Positions 10,148 through 21,547 of a stretch of DNA of 64,000 bases are shown here, piece after piece. Numbering within the stretch: the first letter of the stretch is position 1; every line of letters begins with the position of its first letter. Made by a program: the position numbers and the translations under genes. The notes under the pieces are model-generated. The model searched no databases, had not been told where the DNA came from, and saw only the letters and a list, made by a program, of their open reading frames with translations. The stretch covers positions 38,600,685 through 38,664,684 of the forward strand of contig NC_133472.1 in assembly GCF_025370935.1 (NCBI RefSeq). Reading direction: 5' to 3'. This DNA comes from Choristoneura fumiferana (taxonomy: Eukaryota; Arthropoda; Insecta; Lepidoptera; Tortricidae).

Positions 10148-11612
10148 TCAAAGGTGGGTATTTTTATGACGTTCTCTTATGATACATTTGTTTAAATTTT
10201 GTGGGTCTAAACAACCTAATTTTATCTTGATTTTTTTAACAATCACCATGGAATTAACCCACTCAGTTGGTTCTTGAACTTTCTTAATTACATCAAGTTG
10301 CTCTAATCTATCAAGCTCCTTTTTGACTCTATCCACTAATTTAAAAGGAATTTTCTTGTGGTGCTCCACAATAGGTGTACAATTGTTGGTTAATTTAATT
10401 TGTATACATAGTTTAACTTTCCTAAACCATGAAACAAATCCTTGTATTCACCAATGTCCTGAGTTACACATTCCTTTGAAATATTTTCAACTTTATTTAT
10501 TAAACCGAACTGTACCGCAGCTTTGTAACTCAACACATTGGTAGTTTTAAATTTTACCACATAGAAGTCAAGTAGGTATTTTTGTTTATTAAATTTTACT
10601 CTAGTTTTAGTCATACCCCTTGTCTCTATTGTTGAGCCATCAAAGTTTTTTAATTTTGTACAAGTATCTGTCATTTGTAAACCCAGTTTATTCACTACAG
10701 TACTAGTTAATACATTAACCTGTGATCCTGTATCCACCTTGAACTTCAGCTTCTTTCCTCTCACTCTTGCCTCCACGATCCAGTCCTCTGTAGCAACCTG
10801 GCCCACAGTTACTGACCCTACTACTAATGAGTCATCACTATCATCATCGCTGACACACACAGCACCAACTGTTCTGCACATCTGCATGTAATGTCCATAT
10901 CGCTTACACTTGGCACATCTTCTTCCGAAGGCTGGACAGGACCGATGTGAATGCACTCCTCCGCATCGTTCACAGTTAATATTATTCTTCATTTTTACTG
11001 ATCTTTCTGCACTCTTACCGGACTGTTGTTTATTATGAAAATTGCTCTGACTCTGATTAGGCATTCTGCTTCTATATTCTTGCTTCCTTGTAGTAACAGC
11101 TTCAACTGTCTTATCTGACATGTCTTGAACCTGTTTTGCAGCACTCTCAGCCACTTTACATATTTTCATGCAGCTATCCAAAGTTAAGGTTGACTCTCTA
11201 AGCAATCTTTCAGTTAATTTAGCATCATTCAGTCCTAAAATTATTTGGTCTCTTATTAAGCTTTCTTCAAGTTCTCCAAACCCACAGTCTCCAGCCAATT
11301 TTCTCAAAGTCGTGAAGAATTCATCAAAACTTTCTCCATCTCTCTTTTTCCTGCTAAAGAAGACATGTCTATTGAAAGTCTCATTTCCGGGTGGTGAACA
11401 ATATTCGCTAAACCTCTTTTTACATCTTCGTAAGCTAAATTTTCTTTGTCCTTAAACCCGTTATATATAGTTAGGGCATCTGCTCCTAAGCAGTGTAGAT
11501 AGATAGCCTTTTTCTGCTTATCTTTTATTTTGTCATCGTCCGTTCCGCTAGCAATCATATATATGTCGTATTGCTGAGTCCATCTCAAAAAATTTTGTTT
11601 TAAGTCGCCCAC
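10148..11612 (-). pseudogene. gag-protease and start of reverse transcriptase, frameshifted
   Basis: A gag segment (about 11612-11304) changes frame near 11340 and continues from 11307 to 10390. That second segment holds two zinc knuckles: CERCGGVHSHRSC and CAKCKRYGHYMQMC, the latter a canonical CX2CX4HX4C. The retroviral-type protease site VDTGSQVNVL follows at about 10740-10700. A second frameshift near 10400 leads to the N-terminal RT motif (LEQLDVIKKV, then VNSMVIVKK). In an intact element gag and pol would be continuous or nearly so. The breaks here are real in this sequence. Confidence 0.85.
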
Positions 11613-12639
11613 GAGACTTAATGGCGGCGGTGCTTAGATGAATGATTGGTCTCGCGCGCTCGCTCGACTAGATACCGCCGGCGTACTTGTCAAATGCGGC
11701 AACAAATAGTACGCCGAAATCGCGTACCTGAGCCCGAGGCGAGTCAGTCGCGTTGCAAACTGTGTGTAATGTGCATGTCCCGAATTTTTGTTAAATTTTG
11801 GTCATAAACCGAAGTAAAATGCCAGTTTTCGCAGTGAAACTGTTTAAAAATAATACTACAAGAAATAAAAAGGACACTGGATCACATACCATCAGTAAAT
11901 ATCGTATAATTTCGAAATTACAAAATAAAATAACATGAACCCTAAACGCCATTCTGTGTTGCCGCGTACACAAGAATCAAATTCCCCGTGGTTGAGATTT
12001 TAATAATTGAATTTTATTGTTATCATCATTAAATGATGATAAATTTTAATAACCTATTTTATTAAGTATCTAACGTAATTATTACATATATACATAACCT
12101 AGTTCTATATTATTTAATGTTTATCTTTGTGATATTATACACTGAAGGTGTATAAATTGTTACCCGACACTATTTAATTAAGGGGTGAATGTGTCTTAAA
12201 ATTAAAAATGTTTTTCGTCTTCCCAGTCAAAAGCCCGATCAGCTAATTTACTTAGGTATTACGGAAACAAAAAATTTTTTTCGTATTTCTACCCATTTTC
12301 CTGAAATGTTAACTTTTTACCCGACTGCCCGAAGGAGGGTTATGTTTTTCAAGCGTATGTATGTAAGTATGTATGTATGCATGTACCTATGTATGTATAT
12401 TTTGTAAAAAAATATTTTGATTAGTCTTAATTAACCTGTACATTATATTAGGTTTAGCTATAGGTGCAACGTGTTAAGTACGCAAAACTTCTTAGTTGGT
12501 GACTCAGTCCATGAATTTTCAGTAATAATTTGTAAATATTGAATGTCCTTAAATATATATATTAAAGCACTGTATAGCAAGTATTGTTTAAAGCACTGTA
12601 TAGAGCTTCCATTATTTTAACTCTAAAACTCACCCTTTG

Positions 12640-12810
12640 TCGGACCCTACCGTATTGCTCCTCTCCTCTCATCCACTCAAAGGTTGACTGGTAGAGATCC
12701 CTTAAAGGGATAAGTCCGCCTTTGTACAAGTATCTTTAAAGTTTGTCAGTTGTATTTTGTTAATTTTCTTTTGTACAATAAAGAGTTTACATACATACAT
12801 ACATACATAT
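12640..12810 (+). repeat. LINE 3'-end fragment with (ACAT)n tail
   Basis: Contains GACTGGTAGAGATCCCTTAA, AAGTCCGCC and TTGTACAATAAAGAGTT, then five ACAT units. The layout is typical of a 5'-truncated non-LTR element with its own AATAAA. Confidence 0.6.
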
Positions 12811-12852
12811 AATTTAAAATTAAAGTGAGGCCTGCTGATCATTGATATACCT

Positions 12853-13709
12853 GTCGGCGGCCGATCGTAAAATCCGCCAGATCACGAAATTCCTAGGCAT
12901 ATCGTGAAATGCCGCCATTTCATGATATGGCTAAGGGACATCCGCCATATCGTTCAAAACTCACCGTTTAGCGATTTGCCTAGTGACGTTTAGGCAGATC
13001 ATGAAATTCCTAGGCATATCATGAAGCGCCGCCATTTCATGATTTGGCCAGTTTAGGCAGATCATGAAATTCCTAGGCATATCATGAACCGCCGCCATAT
13101 CGGTTCTGGCACTTCGCCGGCCGCTGCCGCGGCACGCTCGCTTCGCTCGCTCGGCTAGTGCGTCTGATCACATTAATACTAACCACTCCTCGCTTCGCTC
13201 GTCGTACCTAAATTTTCTAATTAAATAAATAACAACTAGTGAATACTTTATTTATCAACAAAATACGAATCTCTAAAATACGGCAGACGTCCATGGTTTT
13301 TTCATATTGTGCACAGAATCCGTTTGATTCACATAAAAAGAACGGAGCTGATGTTCAAAAGCTTCTTTTGCACTTCTATTTGAATTCAATCACTAGTTTC
13401 GGTTTAACGATCATTTTGTTGCGACGCCGACATTTTTCACGCGCTAAACAAACACGACCGGTCAGCTGGTCACGGCCGCCATTGCATACGTAGCGCCACC
13501 AGTGGCCAAAAAAGAAACTATTTTACGATGTGCCCGGTATAGAGCTAGGAATATCGACGAATGCGTTGCTCTAATCGATCTGCCGTATTATTTCTCAGGC
13601 ACATCGTGATATGCCTGGCCAACGTTTAGGCATATCATTGAAATGGCGGCGTTTCACGATATGCCTAGGAATTTCGTGATCTGGGCGGATTTTACGATCG
13701 GCCGCCGAC
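12853..13709. mobile_element. 857-bp GC-rich palindromic element with 6-bp duplication
   Basis: Ends GTCGGCGGCCGATCGTAAAA and its complement, with inverted arms of about 90 bp containing ATTCCTAGGCATATCGTGAAA-like words. It is flanked by ATACCT at 12847-12852 and 13710-13715. Inside the left half AGGCAGATCATGAAATTCCT recurs about every 60 bp. The centre has CTCGCTTCGCTCGCTCGG. No transposase. It is nested in the 11633-14045 element. Confidence 0.8.
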
Positions 13710-14176
13710 ATACCTACCATTTTTTTTAAAGAAGAAACCTACGCCTAACCTATACACAAACATATTAATACATTCACTCTTAATTACTTCTTAATTTCTA
13801 AGTATTTCCAAGATACATTTTGTAACCAGTAACTTAATAGACCACAGAATAATTTATTTTCCCAATAATTCGGTAACAGTGTAGCAGCTGGCAACACAAT
13901 TCGTCACGCACACTAGCATCCTTGCAAATTGTCTGACACCGTTCTTACACACACTACAATATTGAGTTGCCGCATTCACGAACGTTTTTTTTTAGTTAGC
14001 GCGATTCTAGTCGAGCGAGCGCGCGAGACCAATCATTCATCTAAGGCGGCGGTGGTTTCAACGCCTCCATCTTTTCTTCCACAAAGGTTTAATTTTCACT
14101 TAGGTATTTATATATATTTTTTATTATATATACTTCTTTTTACTTATTCACTGTCCTTTGATAGTCCGCAGCGCCA

Positions 14177-14332
14177 TGTAATAAGTGCATTAGCATTTAT
14201 TAGATGATTGTGAATGCTAGTAATGAAACACCAACGTCTTGACAAGTCGTCTTTAATCAAGTACGATATAAAGCCTGTCGTACATGCACCTTATTTTTAA
14301 ACCACATGAGAGTAAAGCCTACTCTCATGACA
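14177..14332 (-). repeat. 5' LTR of the retrotransposon
   Basis: 156 bp; paired with 8775-8932. The TSD ACCAC follows at 14333-14337. On the minus strand the primer-binding site starts immediately after it. Confidence 0.93.
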
Positions 14333-14455
14333 ACCACTGAACCGATTTAGATGAATTCGGTATACCGATAGTTTGAACCCGGAAAGGACATACGTACTTC
14401 CCGCGGGATAGGATAAACAATTTCTACGCGGGCAACAGCTGGTACTTAATAGTAG

Positions 14456-15120
14456 TACTTATGTACGGTACATAAGTAGCAGTCGTGGCAGTGGTTTATA
14501 GTGTATAATTAATTAAAAAAATTGGAGTGAGCTGAAAAAAAAACAGTGTTTAGCCGAAATGAAGGTTTCTTTCTTTTTAACCGACTTCAAAAAGGAGGTT
14601 TTTACAATGTTTGTATTTTTTTAATGTATGTTCACCGATTACTCAGTCAATTGTAAACCGATTTTCAAAATTCTTTTTTTATTCGAAAGAGTTTTCTTCT
14701 GTGTGGTCCCATTGTCACGGAGTCAAGATCTGATTGATGGAATCCTAGAGAAATCGAGGGCAAACCTCAAAATTTATAGGCACACCTATGGCGATTGTCA
14801 TTTGAGCATTAAGATAATAAGCATTTACATTCAGAAAGTATCATGGGTAAACTGGACCTGATGAAGAAGACCGTAGATGGCCAATGGAACTCGTTAAAGC
14901 TAGCTACTGCTCGCGCATCTATAAACGATCATGATTAATAAACCTAGGTAAACGACTAAGAAGAAGCTTTAAGTTAATGATTCTTTAACTGATCTGATGC
15001 TGAAGCCGGAAGGTAGGCAATGAACTCTGTTATAAAACAACGCAACTAAGCCGTGTTTGGTTGGACTTAATGGAATCGTTGTGCGATGTACTTTGGTTGG
15101 CTACAAATCACTAAAAAGTG
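14456..15120. other. No gene recognised; repeat debris
   Basis: Contains the common lepidopteran phrase ACCGACTTCAAAAAGGAGG near 14580, then low-complexity and unassigned sequence up to the gap. No supportable coding region. Confidence 0.4.
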
Positions 15121-15220
15121 NNNNNNNNNNNNNNNNNNNNNNNNNNNNNNNNNNNNNNNNNNNNNNNNNNNNNNNNNNNNNNNNNNNNNNNNNNNNNNNN
15201 NNNNNNNNNNNNNNNNNNNN
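15121..15220. other. Assembly gap (100 N)
   Basis: Exactly 100 N, the usual placeholder for a scaffold join of unknown size. Confidence 0.98.
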
Positions 15221-15671
15221 TTCCCCAAGAGTTTTTTTTTTCCAGTATTTTATTATAAACATTATTTACAATGATCCGTTGTTGACTATGAATCGTTTTG
15301 GGCATTTTTTGTCATTGTTCAAAGAAACCACCACAATGACACTGACAATCATTAAAATTATTGCCAGTGTAAGAAATTAGTTCCAATGAAATTCCGCAAC
15401 ATGGCGAATAGTCATATATTTTTGGTCAGGCTTTAAATACGAACTTTTCCGACAAAATACATTATTCATTACTTCTGTACAAAAACAGTGATAATAAAAA
15501 ACCACAAAAGGTTTACGAACACTGTTTCTTATGCATATCTACAAATCTGCAACTGGAGTGCCGAAAACGCCGATGGGCGTCTAATTTAGCTTTCCCTGGA
15601 TGCCGCTGACGCCGATGGGCGTCTGTTCTGCAGAAGCGTCGGCATCGCAGCAAAGTACGTAATCTGCACGG

Positions 15672-15786
15672 CTACTACGAAACTCGAAGTTCGTACCGTA
15701 CCGTCCCTCTCGCTCTCGTATTAAATAGTATAAGTGTTAGAAGGACCACACGACACGAACTTCGAGTTCGAGTTTCGTAGTAGTAG
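15672..15786. mobile_element. 115-bp hairpin MITE, copy 1
   Basis: CTACTACGAAACTCGAAGTT at the left pairs with its complement at the right. The middle has CCGTCCCTCTCGCTCT. Two more copies are at 53319-53426 and 63435-63557. Confidence 0.72.
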
Positions 15787-16084
15787 CCCTGCTGGCGCGC
15801 GGCAATGAAATTAAATGGGGGAAAGTATAGTACGTCAGTTGTTGATTCATACTATGCGTTAATAAGTTGAGGGAATATACTTAGTTAGTTACGTTCTAAT
15901 TGAGTAAATAGAAAATAAATCGAATAAGAAAGTAACTGATTGGACAGTCGATATTTTTCATGTTTCGATATTTTTGATCACCATCTATTTTTGATGGCCG
16001 CTCCGAAACATCTGATGGCGACTGGACAAGTCACTAGCAGAATGTCTAGATTGCAAAATGATCACACCGCGTAACAAAACTTGT

Positions 16085-16260
16085 TATAACTGCGTTAATT
16101 ACGACGATGAGCAAAGCGAGAAGAGGAGTGGATAGGAAGACGTGTGATCCTCCGACGCGTGAGCCGAGCGAGCGAAGTGAGCGTGTCACGGCAGCGGCCA
16201 GCGAAGCGCCAGAACCGTACGTTATGAGATATGGACTTGATGAGACATTTTGCGATCAGA
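16085..16260. repeat. Diverged fragment related to the 12853-13709 element
   Basis: In reverse orientation it shares the block GAGCGAGCGAAGTGAGCGTG ... GCGAAGCGCCAGAACC with the centre of the 857-bp element. The TIRs are not preserved. Confidence 0.5.
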
Positions 16261-17201
16261 ATTAAGAGCCGTGATCATATTGCGATGTCATCATTCTATT
16301 AGTGACGATCCCACCTTATTTTAGCTTGACGGTCGAATTTAAACCGTTGTTTACTAACAAGTTGTTAACGGCTCCTTTAGGTAAACGACGATAGTCAATC
16401 GCAGTATTAAATTGATGTTCTTGACCATGCGTTCAACACAGATACACTGAAAATATACTTCTTAGCACAGCTTCAGTCAGCCAAAGGCAGTAGTCGTACA
16501 CCTGCTCCGGATTAATAAATAATAGAATTGTAATGGCATAATCACATCGTTTATTGGTATATGTATGTACCTATTCGCATGATTCGTATAAGCTATAAAC
16601 ATGGTGTCCCGGCCTCGGGCCTCCCACAGGAACCGGCCGACGGCAAACAATCACAAGAATTTTAGAATATGAATTCATTTCCTTATATAACGTATACAGA
16701 CATTACTAATAAACGTTGATGGAGCGCCGAGCTAAGCATTGTCTCCTCAATTGGTTGCGAATATCGTACTCTTTCAAGGACGCATTGTTCAGGAATGAGT
16801 ATCAGTATGTGGACATGTTGCAACTGCCTGATTGCTCATTGGGCCGACCAATGTTTATTGAGTATTTGGTGGAAACCGTTGCTAGCGCGGCGCTTGAACG
16901 GCTGTGCGATATTATCCATACAGAATTCAATCCAATGTCGATGTCGCAGACAGTGTGTACATCGCAACAACGACATCGGATTTCATGTGAAGATGCTCTT
17001 ACAGACCAAGATTTCGATTTCAAAGTTGCATTACTCCGATAAGTCAGTGTAGATCAACCAATTTAGTTTGTTCGCTCTATGTAAATCTCGCAGGTCTCGA
17101 GCGATATGAACAAAAGATAGTTCCGCGAGCCAGCGAGCGCCGCAGCGAACAGTCAAATTTGAACACGTTATCAAGTAAAGTAGCCAGTTCCTCAACAACT
17201 C
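16261..17201. other. No gene recognised
   Basis: An open stretch of about 108 codons on the plus strand (16716-17042) has no motif I recognise and overlaps other open frames. I treat it as chance. Nothing else is supportable. Confidence 0.35.
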
Positions 17202-19088
17202 CTATAAAGGCATCACATATATAAAACTTATCACGTTAATATTAAAATTCGAAAAGTTGTACAATGTTTGTCGCTTCTCTACAAGAAAAGGCTGTTTCAA
17301 AATATATTTGATGGCTAAAGCAAACGAGGTCTGCATGAGATGAGTACTAGGCAGTGGGCGGCGGGCGGCGGACGACGGCGCCGGCGCACCCGCCGGTCGC
17401 GGGACAAAGCCGTTAGCGCGTTGCACATTCAACTTACTCACACTTCAAAACTGTACAGGGTGTATAAACATTTGGCATAGATAACTCTACTAACGAATAC
17501 ATTCGAAAAAAAATAAAAATAAACTCTTATTGTTATTTTAAAAGTTTGTAATTCTGAAAGGCTTATATAATTTTTTATAACATTCATTTGACATTTTCTG
17601 TTCTAGAGGTTCTTTTAGGCACTGACAATTTGTTGTAAATAATTTACATGTGGTTCGTCCAATTCATTGTTGAGTTGAATATTCAGCGTGTCACGGAACA
17701 GTCGTGTCGCGTCGTCAGATCTCAGAGGTCGCAGTTAGAGAACTCGGCTACAACACACTACCGTCTATAGTCTGCGGCGTAAACGTTAAAGACTAGTATA
17801 ATAACAATACCTACACCCGAACAGATCCGGGGCTTACGTTCGTACACTACAACATCGAATATCCTGATTATTATATCAATACCGCTATTATTATATTATG
17901 GTTACATGAGCATACATAACATGACACAGCAAAACAAAACTGTTGTTCGAAGCACAAAGCATTTTAAACGTTTGTCCAAAATTCCTTTTTTTGGGCATTT
18001 TTTACATTTTTTTTATTTGTAATGTGTATGTTTTGACTTATAATTCATTTTACTACTTGTTAAGTGATATAATTATAATAAACAATGAACATAGTGCAGG
18101 TAATTTAGGCACTAGCTAGGTAATTCATAGTAACAATAAGTAGGGTCGGAGGCGAAACGCGCTGGGCGCACTCACCAGAGATATGCATCTTAACACTTTA
18201 ACATCTATACCGTCGCCTGAAACCCAACATGAACACATTTCCATATTGCTTAATACATTTTCAGTCTAGGAAACTGATAGGTCGACACTGAAATTATAAC
18301 TAGTAAAATACACAAATTGATTTTAATGCTTTCTAAGCTACTTTTAAATAACGGATCAGCGTGTTCAACATTCCCTCGTTAAGACACCGTCATGCATCAA
18401 AAAAAACAATGTTGGGAAAAATAATAGAAACGCTATGACCACAAAGAATAGTGTATGTTAATAACATACCGCCGTTCATTAAAATAATCTAACATCAATA
18501 TTATTATTGTAATAAATATTTTTTTCAGTCTTTGGTTCCATTCCAGTACATTGCATACTTCTATAAATGCTTTTTTATCCGATTAATTTGATTTTTTGTT
18601 CATTTAGGTTTTAAGTAGTAGATATAAGTAGAGTAAGGTTAGCCATCGACAAGGGGTATAAAGCTGGCGGCACATACCGGACGAAGAGCGGCCGCGGAGC
18701 GGAGTCGGCCGCGCGCCGTCGGCCGAACACCCTACAAGCGTAACGGAAATATATCGCACTCATTCAAACTCCACACACTTCATTTCATGTTACTCGACAT
18801 CACGCGACGTTATTACAATCGTCTACATACTAACAAAGAAGCTTATAATTTTTCTATGTTTTTTGAAACGAGAACGAGTTTTGATTACTTCAAGATCCTT
18901 TTAGTCCTTTGGTACATATTGATTTGGTATAAAATATGAGCCTAATACCCCAGCACCCACCCCGATCGTATCACATTTTTCATTTACCAATATCACTGGT
19001 GGCTATTGCCAAGACTTTCCCGCCCGCTAGAATAACGAACAGCATTAACGTGTATGAACATCTCTTGTATCGGTAGAGTACGATTAAC
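17202..19088 (-). other. Possible 3' untranslated region of Unr
   Basis: Mostly AT-rich single-copy-looking sequence with isolated GC-rich islands (17355-17420 and 18665-18730) and few recognisable repeats. That contrasts with the repeat-filled flanks. It would lie directly downstream of the tentative last Unr exon on the minus strand. This is inference only; no transcript evidence is available here. Confidence 0.25.
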
Positions 19089-19165
19089 TTATTCTGGCAC
19101 GGAACCGTCGCCGACGGGCGGACCCGAGCCGCGCGACCTGGCCCCGGCCCGGCGTCGCACCGCAA
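19089..19165 (-). CDS. Tentative last coding exon of Unr
   Basis: The Unr exon ending at 22143 leaves one base (G) of a codon and opens on a GTAACT donor. Here an AG at 19167-19166 is followed by 25 codons in a compatible phase, rich in R, G, S and P, then TAA. The phase fits, but the acceptor has a poor pyrimidine tract and the encoded tail resembles nothing I know. A different last exon, or read-through into the intron, is possible. Confidence 0.25.
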
Positions 19166-19349
19166 CTAATCAACTTTGTTTTTAACAAATTTATTGCACA
19201 GCGAAATTTACAAAATCACAGAACACACTACATAGACAGAGACCTATTTGCAATAAGTTACAATAAAGTGAGATCTATGAACCCTCATTTGTTGTTGTCC
19301 CCTTCAAACACAGACGTCCGAACGGCGCCCCGGTACGGAACACAAACAA

Positions 19350-19710
19350 TACGGTATTTGACTATTTTTTATATGTTTTATAAATTAAAACTTCAGAATG
19401 CTTGTTATCGAATAGAGAAACAATTTTTAAGCTACCTTTTAAAATTAAAAAGTTATAAAGGTTTTAAATTCAAAATTACACAGAGAAAGACATACTTGCA
19501 TGTGACGTCACACGCAAGTACCGCCATACTTGCTGCATAGAGAAAAGCGTTTGAGAAAAAGACAGGTATATAGATATTTCAAAAAATCATTAATAATTCA
19601 ATTTTCAACCGATTTAAGTTTTCTCTTCGCTAAACACTGTCTGTATGTATATCTATATTTTCATAATAATATATAAGACATGGCAAATTCAGGATTTGTC
19701 AAATATCGTA
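19350..19710. mobile_element. MITE, TACGGTATTTGAC family, copy 1
   Basis: Terminal inverted repeats TACGGTATTTGAC / GTCAAATATCGTA. It shares long tracts with 53485-53833, including CATGTGACGTCACACGC and ATAGAGAAAAGCGTTTGAGA. No coding capacity. A related fragment is near 24250-24420. Confidence 0.75.
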
Positions 19711-20702
19711 TTTACCTACAGATTTGTTCTTCAGATCGAGATGGAAGCCGGCCCATTGTCTCTTCGCACTACTTTATACAAGGTAATATGATCAGGCATA
19801 AGAAAATAGCTCACGAAATACATTATTGTTAGAGAGTTCCATACCACAGGCCCTGGACTTGGCAAACAATATTAACAGCTAGGAATGGGTGGAACGGAAT
19901 TTTGAACAACGTATCCATGCGAAAAAGAACCTCTTTTAAACACAGTAAAGAAATTTGAAAGAAGCAAATTATAGACAGTTCCGGTTGATATGTTCATTGC
20001 TCATTAGTCACAAGCCGTAATATGGGTGTAGACTTCAGTGTAGCTGCCAATTTTTTACAAGTGATGTTTTCTCCTACAGTTAGTAAAAATCACAAAACAA
20101 ATTTCTAAATGCTGCCAAAGAAAAGAGAATCAGTCAGTCTCTCGTGAATACAATGAAACAATTTGTATTGAAAATCAAACCATTAGGTTTTACCTACATA
20201 CATAGCTGTAGTGTGTTCAGGCCTTGGTGCGTTAACCGCTGTTGCTTTTCACTCGGCTAACAGTTCTGGAAACAACAAACAATACCTCATTATGATGATT
20301 CATTGGCGCAATTATCTTCACTGTCTTAAGAGAAGTCTCTTCGTTCGATTCTCCATACAAACGTAGTCCCGGTCTCATTTGAAAACTAGGCAACAGAAAT
20401 AGATGAAATTTTGTAAGTATGGACTATGCCTGTGGTTTTTCAGATTTTCATATAAATGTGTAATATCAGAATTACAGGAGCTCAAAAGTCAACAAAAAAA
20501 AGATGTCAACTTTGCACAAGAATTACAGACTAATAAAGCATTTTTACAAAAATCGAAAAACCACAGGAATAGAAAATATTATAATGAATATGTTAATTGT
20601 AAAATATCATTGATTTCTGTGCTATACATTTCGTATAATAAGAGGACACCGAAACCCAAAATTCAACCGCCCAAATCTTGAAAAGCCTACAGCTATCTCG
20701 AT
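19711..20702. other. No gene recognised; one short inverted repeat
   Basis: CCTGTGGTTTTTCAGATTTTC near 20430 has a partial complement near 20555-20575, which suggests another small foldback element. No supportable coding sequence. Confidence 0.4.
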
Positions 20703-20860
20703 ATAATTTACTGGCACGTGAGGTATCCCATCTTAGGCCTCTAGGTTGGCAACGCGTCTGCAATACCCCTGGTGTTGCAGATGTTTATGGGCGGTGGTGA
20801 TCTCTTACCATCAGGAGACCCACTTGCTCGTTTGCCATCCAGTCGTATAAAAAAAAAATA
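20703..20860 (+). repeat. LINE/SINE 3'-end repeat
   Basis: Contains GGTATCCCATCTTAGGCCTC, GGGCGGTGGTGATCTCTTAC and CTTGCTCGTTTGCCATCCAG, ending in an A-rich tail. It matches 49965-50125 closely and 28195-28346 in reverse. Confidence 0.75.
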
Positions 20861-21052
20861 AGGCATGGGGGGGGGGCTGCGAGCGCTTATGTCATGAGCG
20901 ATAAGGACAGAAATATCCCAAACGAATACCTAACGCGGCCGCGCGGCCGGCAGGGAAACTTCTCTTAAGCCCCATTTATTTAAACCATTCAAGAATTTGC
21001 AGACAAGTTGCATTACATCGCAGATTATTCAGGGGCAATGAATACAGTTGAT

Positions 21053-21547
21053 CATATCGAAAATACAAACTGAGACATGGATGCACAGAAAAACCAGAAA
21101 AAGAGACCAGCGCTGGGAATCGAACCCAGGTCCTCAGCAATCCGTGCTGCGTGCTATAACCCCTACACCACCGCTGGACAGGAATCTAGACACGAATTTT
21201 TCCTATGCATACATATCTCAGGTTGCTTATTTCTACTACGCTACTTATGCAGCAGCACTAGCGACATCTATGTTCCGCTCTCATCGAGAGACGTCACACT
21301 CTTTCGGAACCAACCGCTCACCCAGACAAGAGATGTCGCTATTGCTGCTGCATAAGTAGCGTAGTAGAAATAAGCAACCTGAGATATGTATGCATAGGAA
21401 AAATTCGTGTCTAGATTCCTGTCCAGCGGTGGTGTAGGGGTTATAGCACGCAGCACGGATTGCTGAGGACCTGGGTTCGATTCCCAGCGCTGGTCTCTTT
21501 TTCTGGTTTTTCTGTGCATCCATGTCTCAGTTTGTATTTTCGATATG
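21053..21547. mobile_element. 495-bp palindrome of two tRNA-derived SINE heads
   Basis: Two nearly identical inverted arms of about 200 bp meet around 21300. Each arm carries a 74-nt tRNA-like unit: minus strand 21105-21178 and plus strand 21422-21495. The unit has an A-box-like TGGTGTAGGGG and a B-box GGTTCGATTCC, with a perfect T-arm stem CTGGG/CCCAG. The acceptor-stem ends TCCAGCG/CGCTGG nearly pair. The outermost bases are CATATCGAAAATACAAACTG and its complement. The arms are far too similar to be two independent old insertions. Confidence 0.85.

Larger units (their letters stand above)
11633..14045. mobile_element. 2.4-kb TIR element inserted in gag, 9-bp target duplication
   Basis: It interrupts gag nine codons after its ATG (minus strand, 14070). 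Terminal inverted repeats of about 40 bp begin CTTAGATGAATGATTGGTCT. The flanking direct repeat GCGGCGGTG (11624-11632 and 14046-14054) is exact. A 9-bp duplication with long TIRs is what Mutator-like elements make, but I see no transposase, so the assignment is tentative. Inside are a LINE 3' end with ACAT tail (about 12640-12810), a GTAT-rich simple repeat (12355-12400) and a nested palindromic element (12853-13709). Confidence 0.82.
8775..14332 (-). mobile_element. Degenerate Ty3/gypsy-like LTR retrotransposon
   Basis: The whole element is bounded by two short LTRs (8775-8932 and 14177-14332; 158 and 156 bp, TG...CA). It is flanked by the 5-bp duplication ACCAC at 8770-8774 and 14333-14337. 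On the minus strand the 5' LTR is followed directly by a primer-binding site TGGCGCTGCGGAC (14176-14164). A purine tract (AAGAAAGGGAGA) precedes the 3' LTR. The order gag, protease, RT remnant, integrase fits Ty3/gypsy. It is dead: several frameshifts, a large RT/RNase H deletion, and a 2.4-kb insertion after the ninth gag codon. The LTRs are still very similar, so insertion was fairly recent. Confidence 0.92.
8709..14455 (+). mobile_element. Helitron-like (Lep1-type) element split by the LTR retrotransposon
   Basis: The left half (about 8709-8774) has TTTATAAATGCGAAAGTTTG, the 5' signature of the other Lep1-like copies. The right half (14338 to about 14455) resumes with GAACCGATTTAGATG and ends CGCGGGCAACAGCTGG. 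The copy at 49268-49470 reads continuously across this join (CTAAACCACCGAACCGATTT), so it serves as the empty site. The two halves are separated by the 5.6-kb retrotransposon. Confidence 0.75.

Noticed and set aside
12847..13715. CRISPR-like array from the repeated ATTCCTAGGCATATC words
   Set aside because: The repeats are irregular and inverted inside a TIR element of a eukaryotic genome; no spacer pattern.
15057..15380. Open frames crossing the 15121-15220 N run
   Set aside because: They are open only because N codons contain no stops; the real sequence is unknown.
16716..17042. 108-codon plus-strand open frame
   Set aside because: No motif recognised, overlapping long frames on both strands, no splice or promoter context; probably chance.
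21422..21495. A true tRNA gene
   Set aside because: It has A and B boxes and a good T-arm, but the acceptor stem is imperfect, the anticodon arm is irregular, and the unit is one arm of a long palindrome; a SINE head is more likely.
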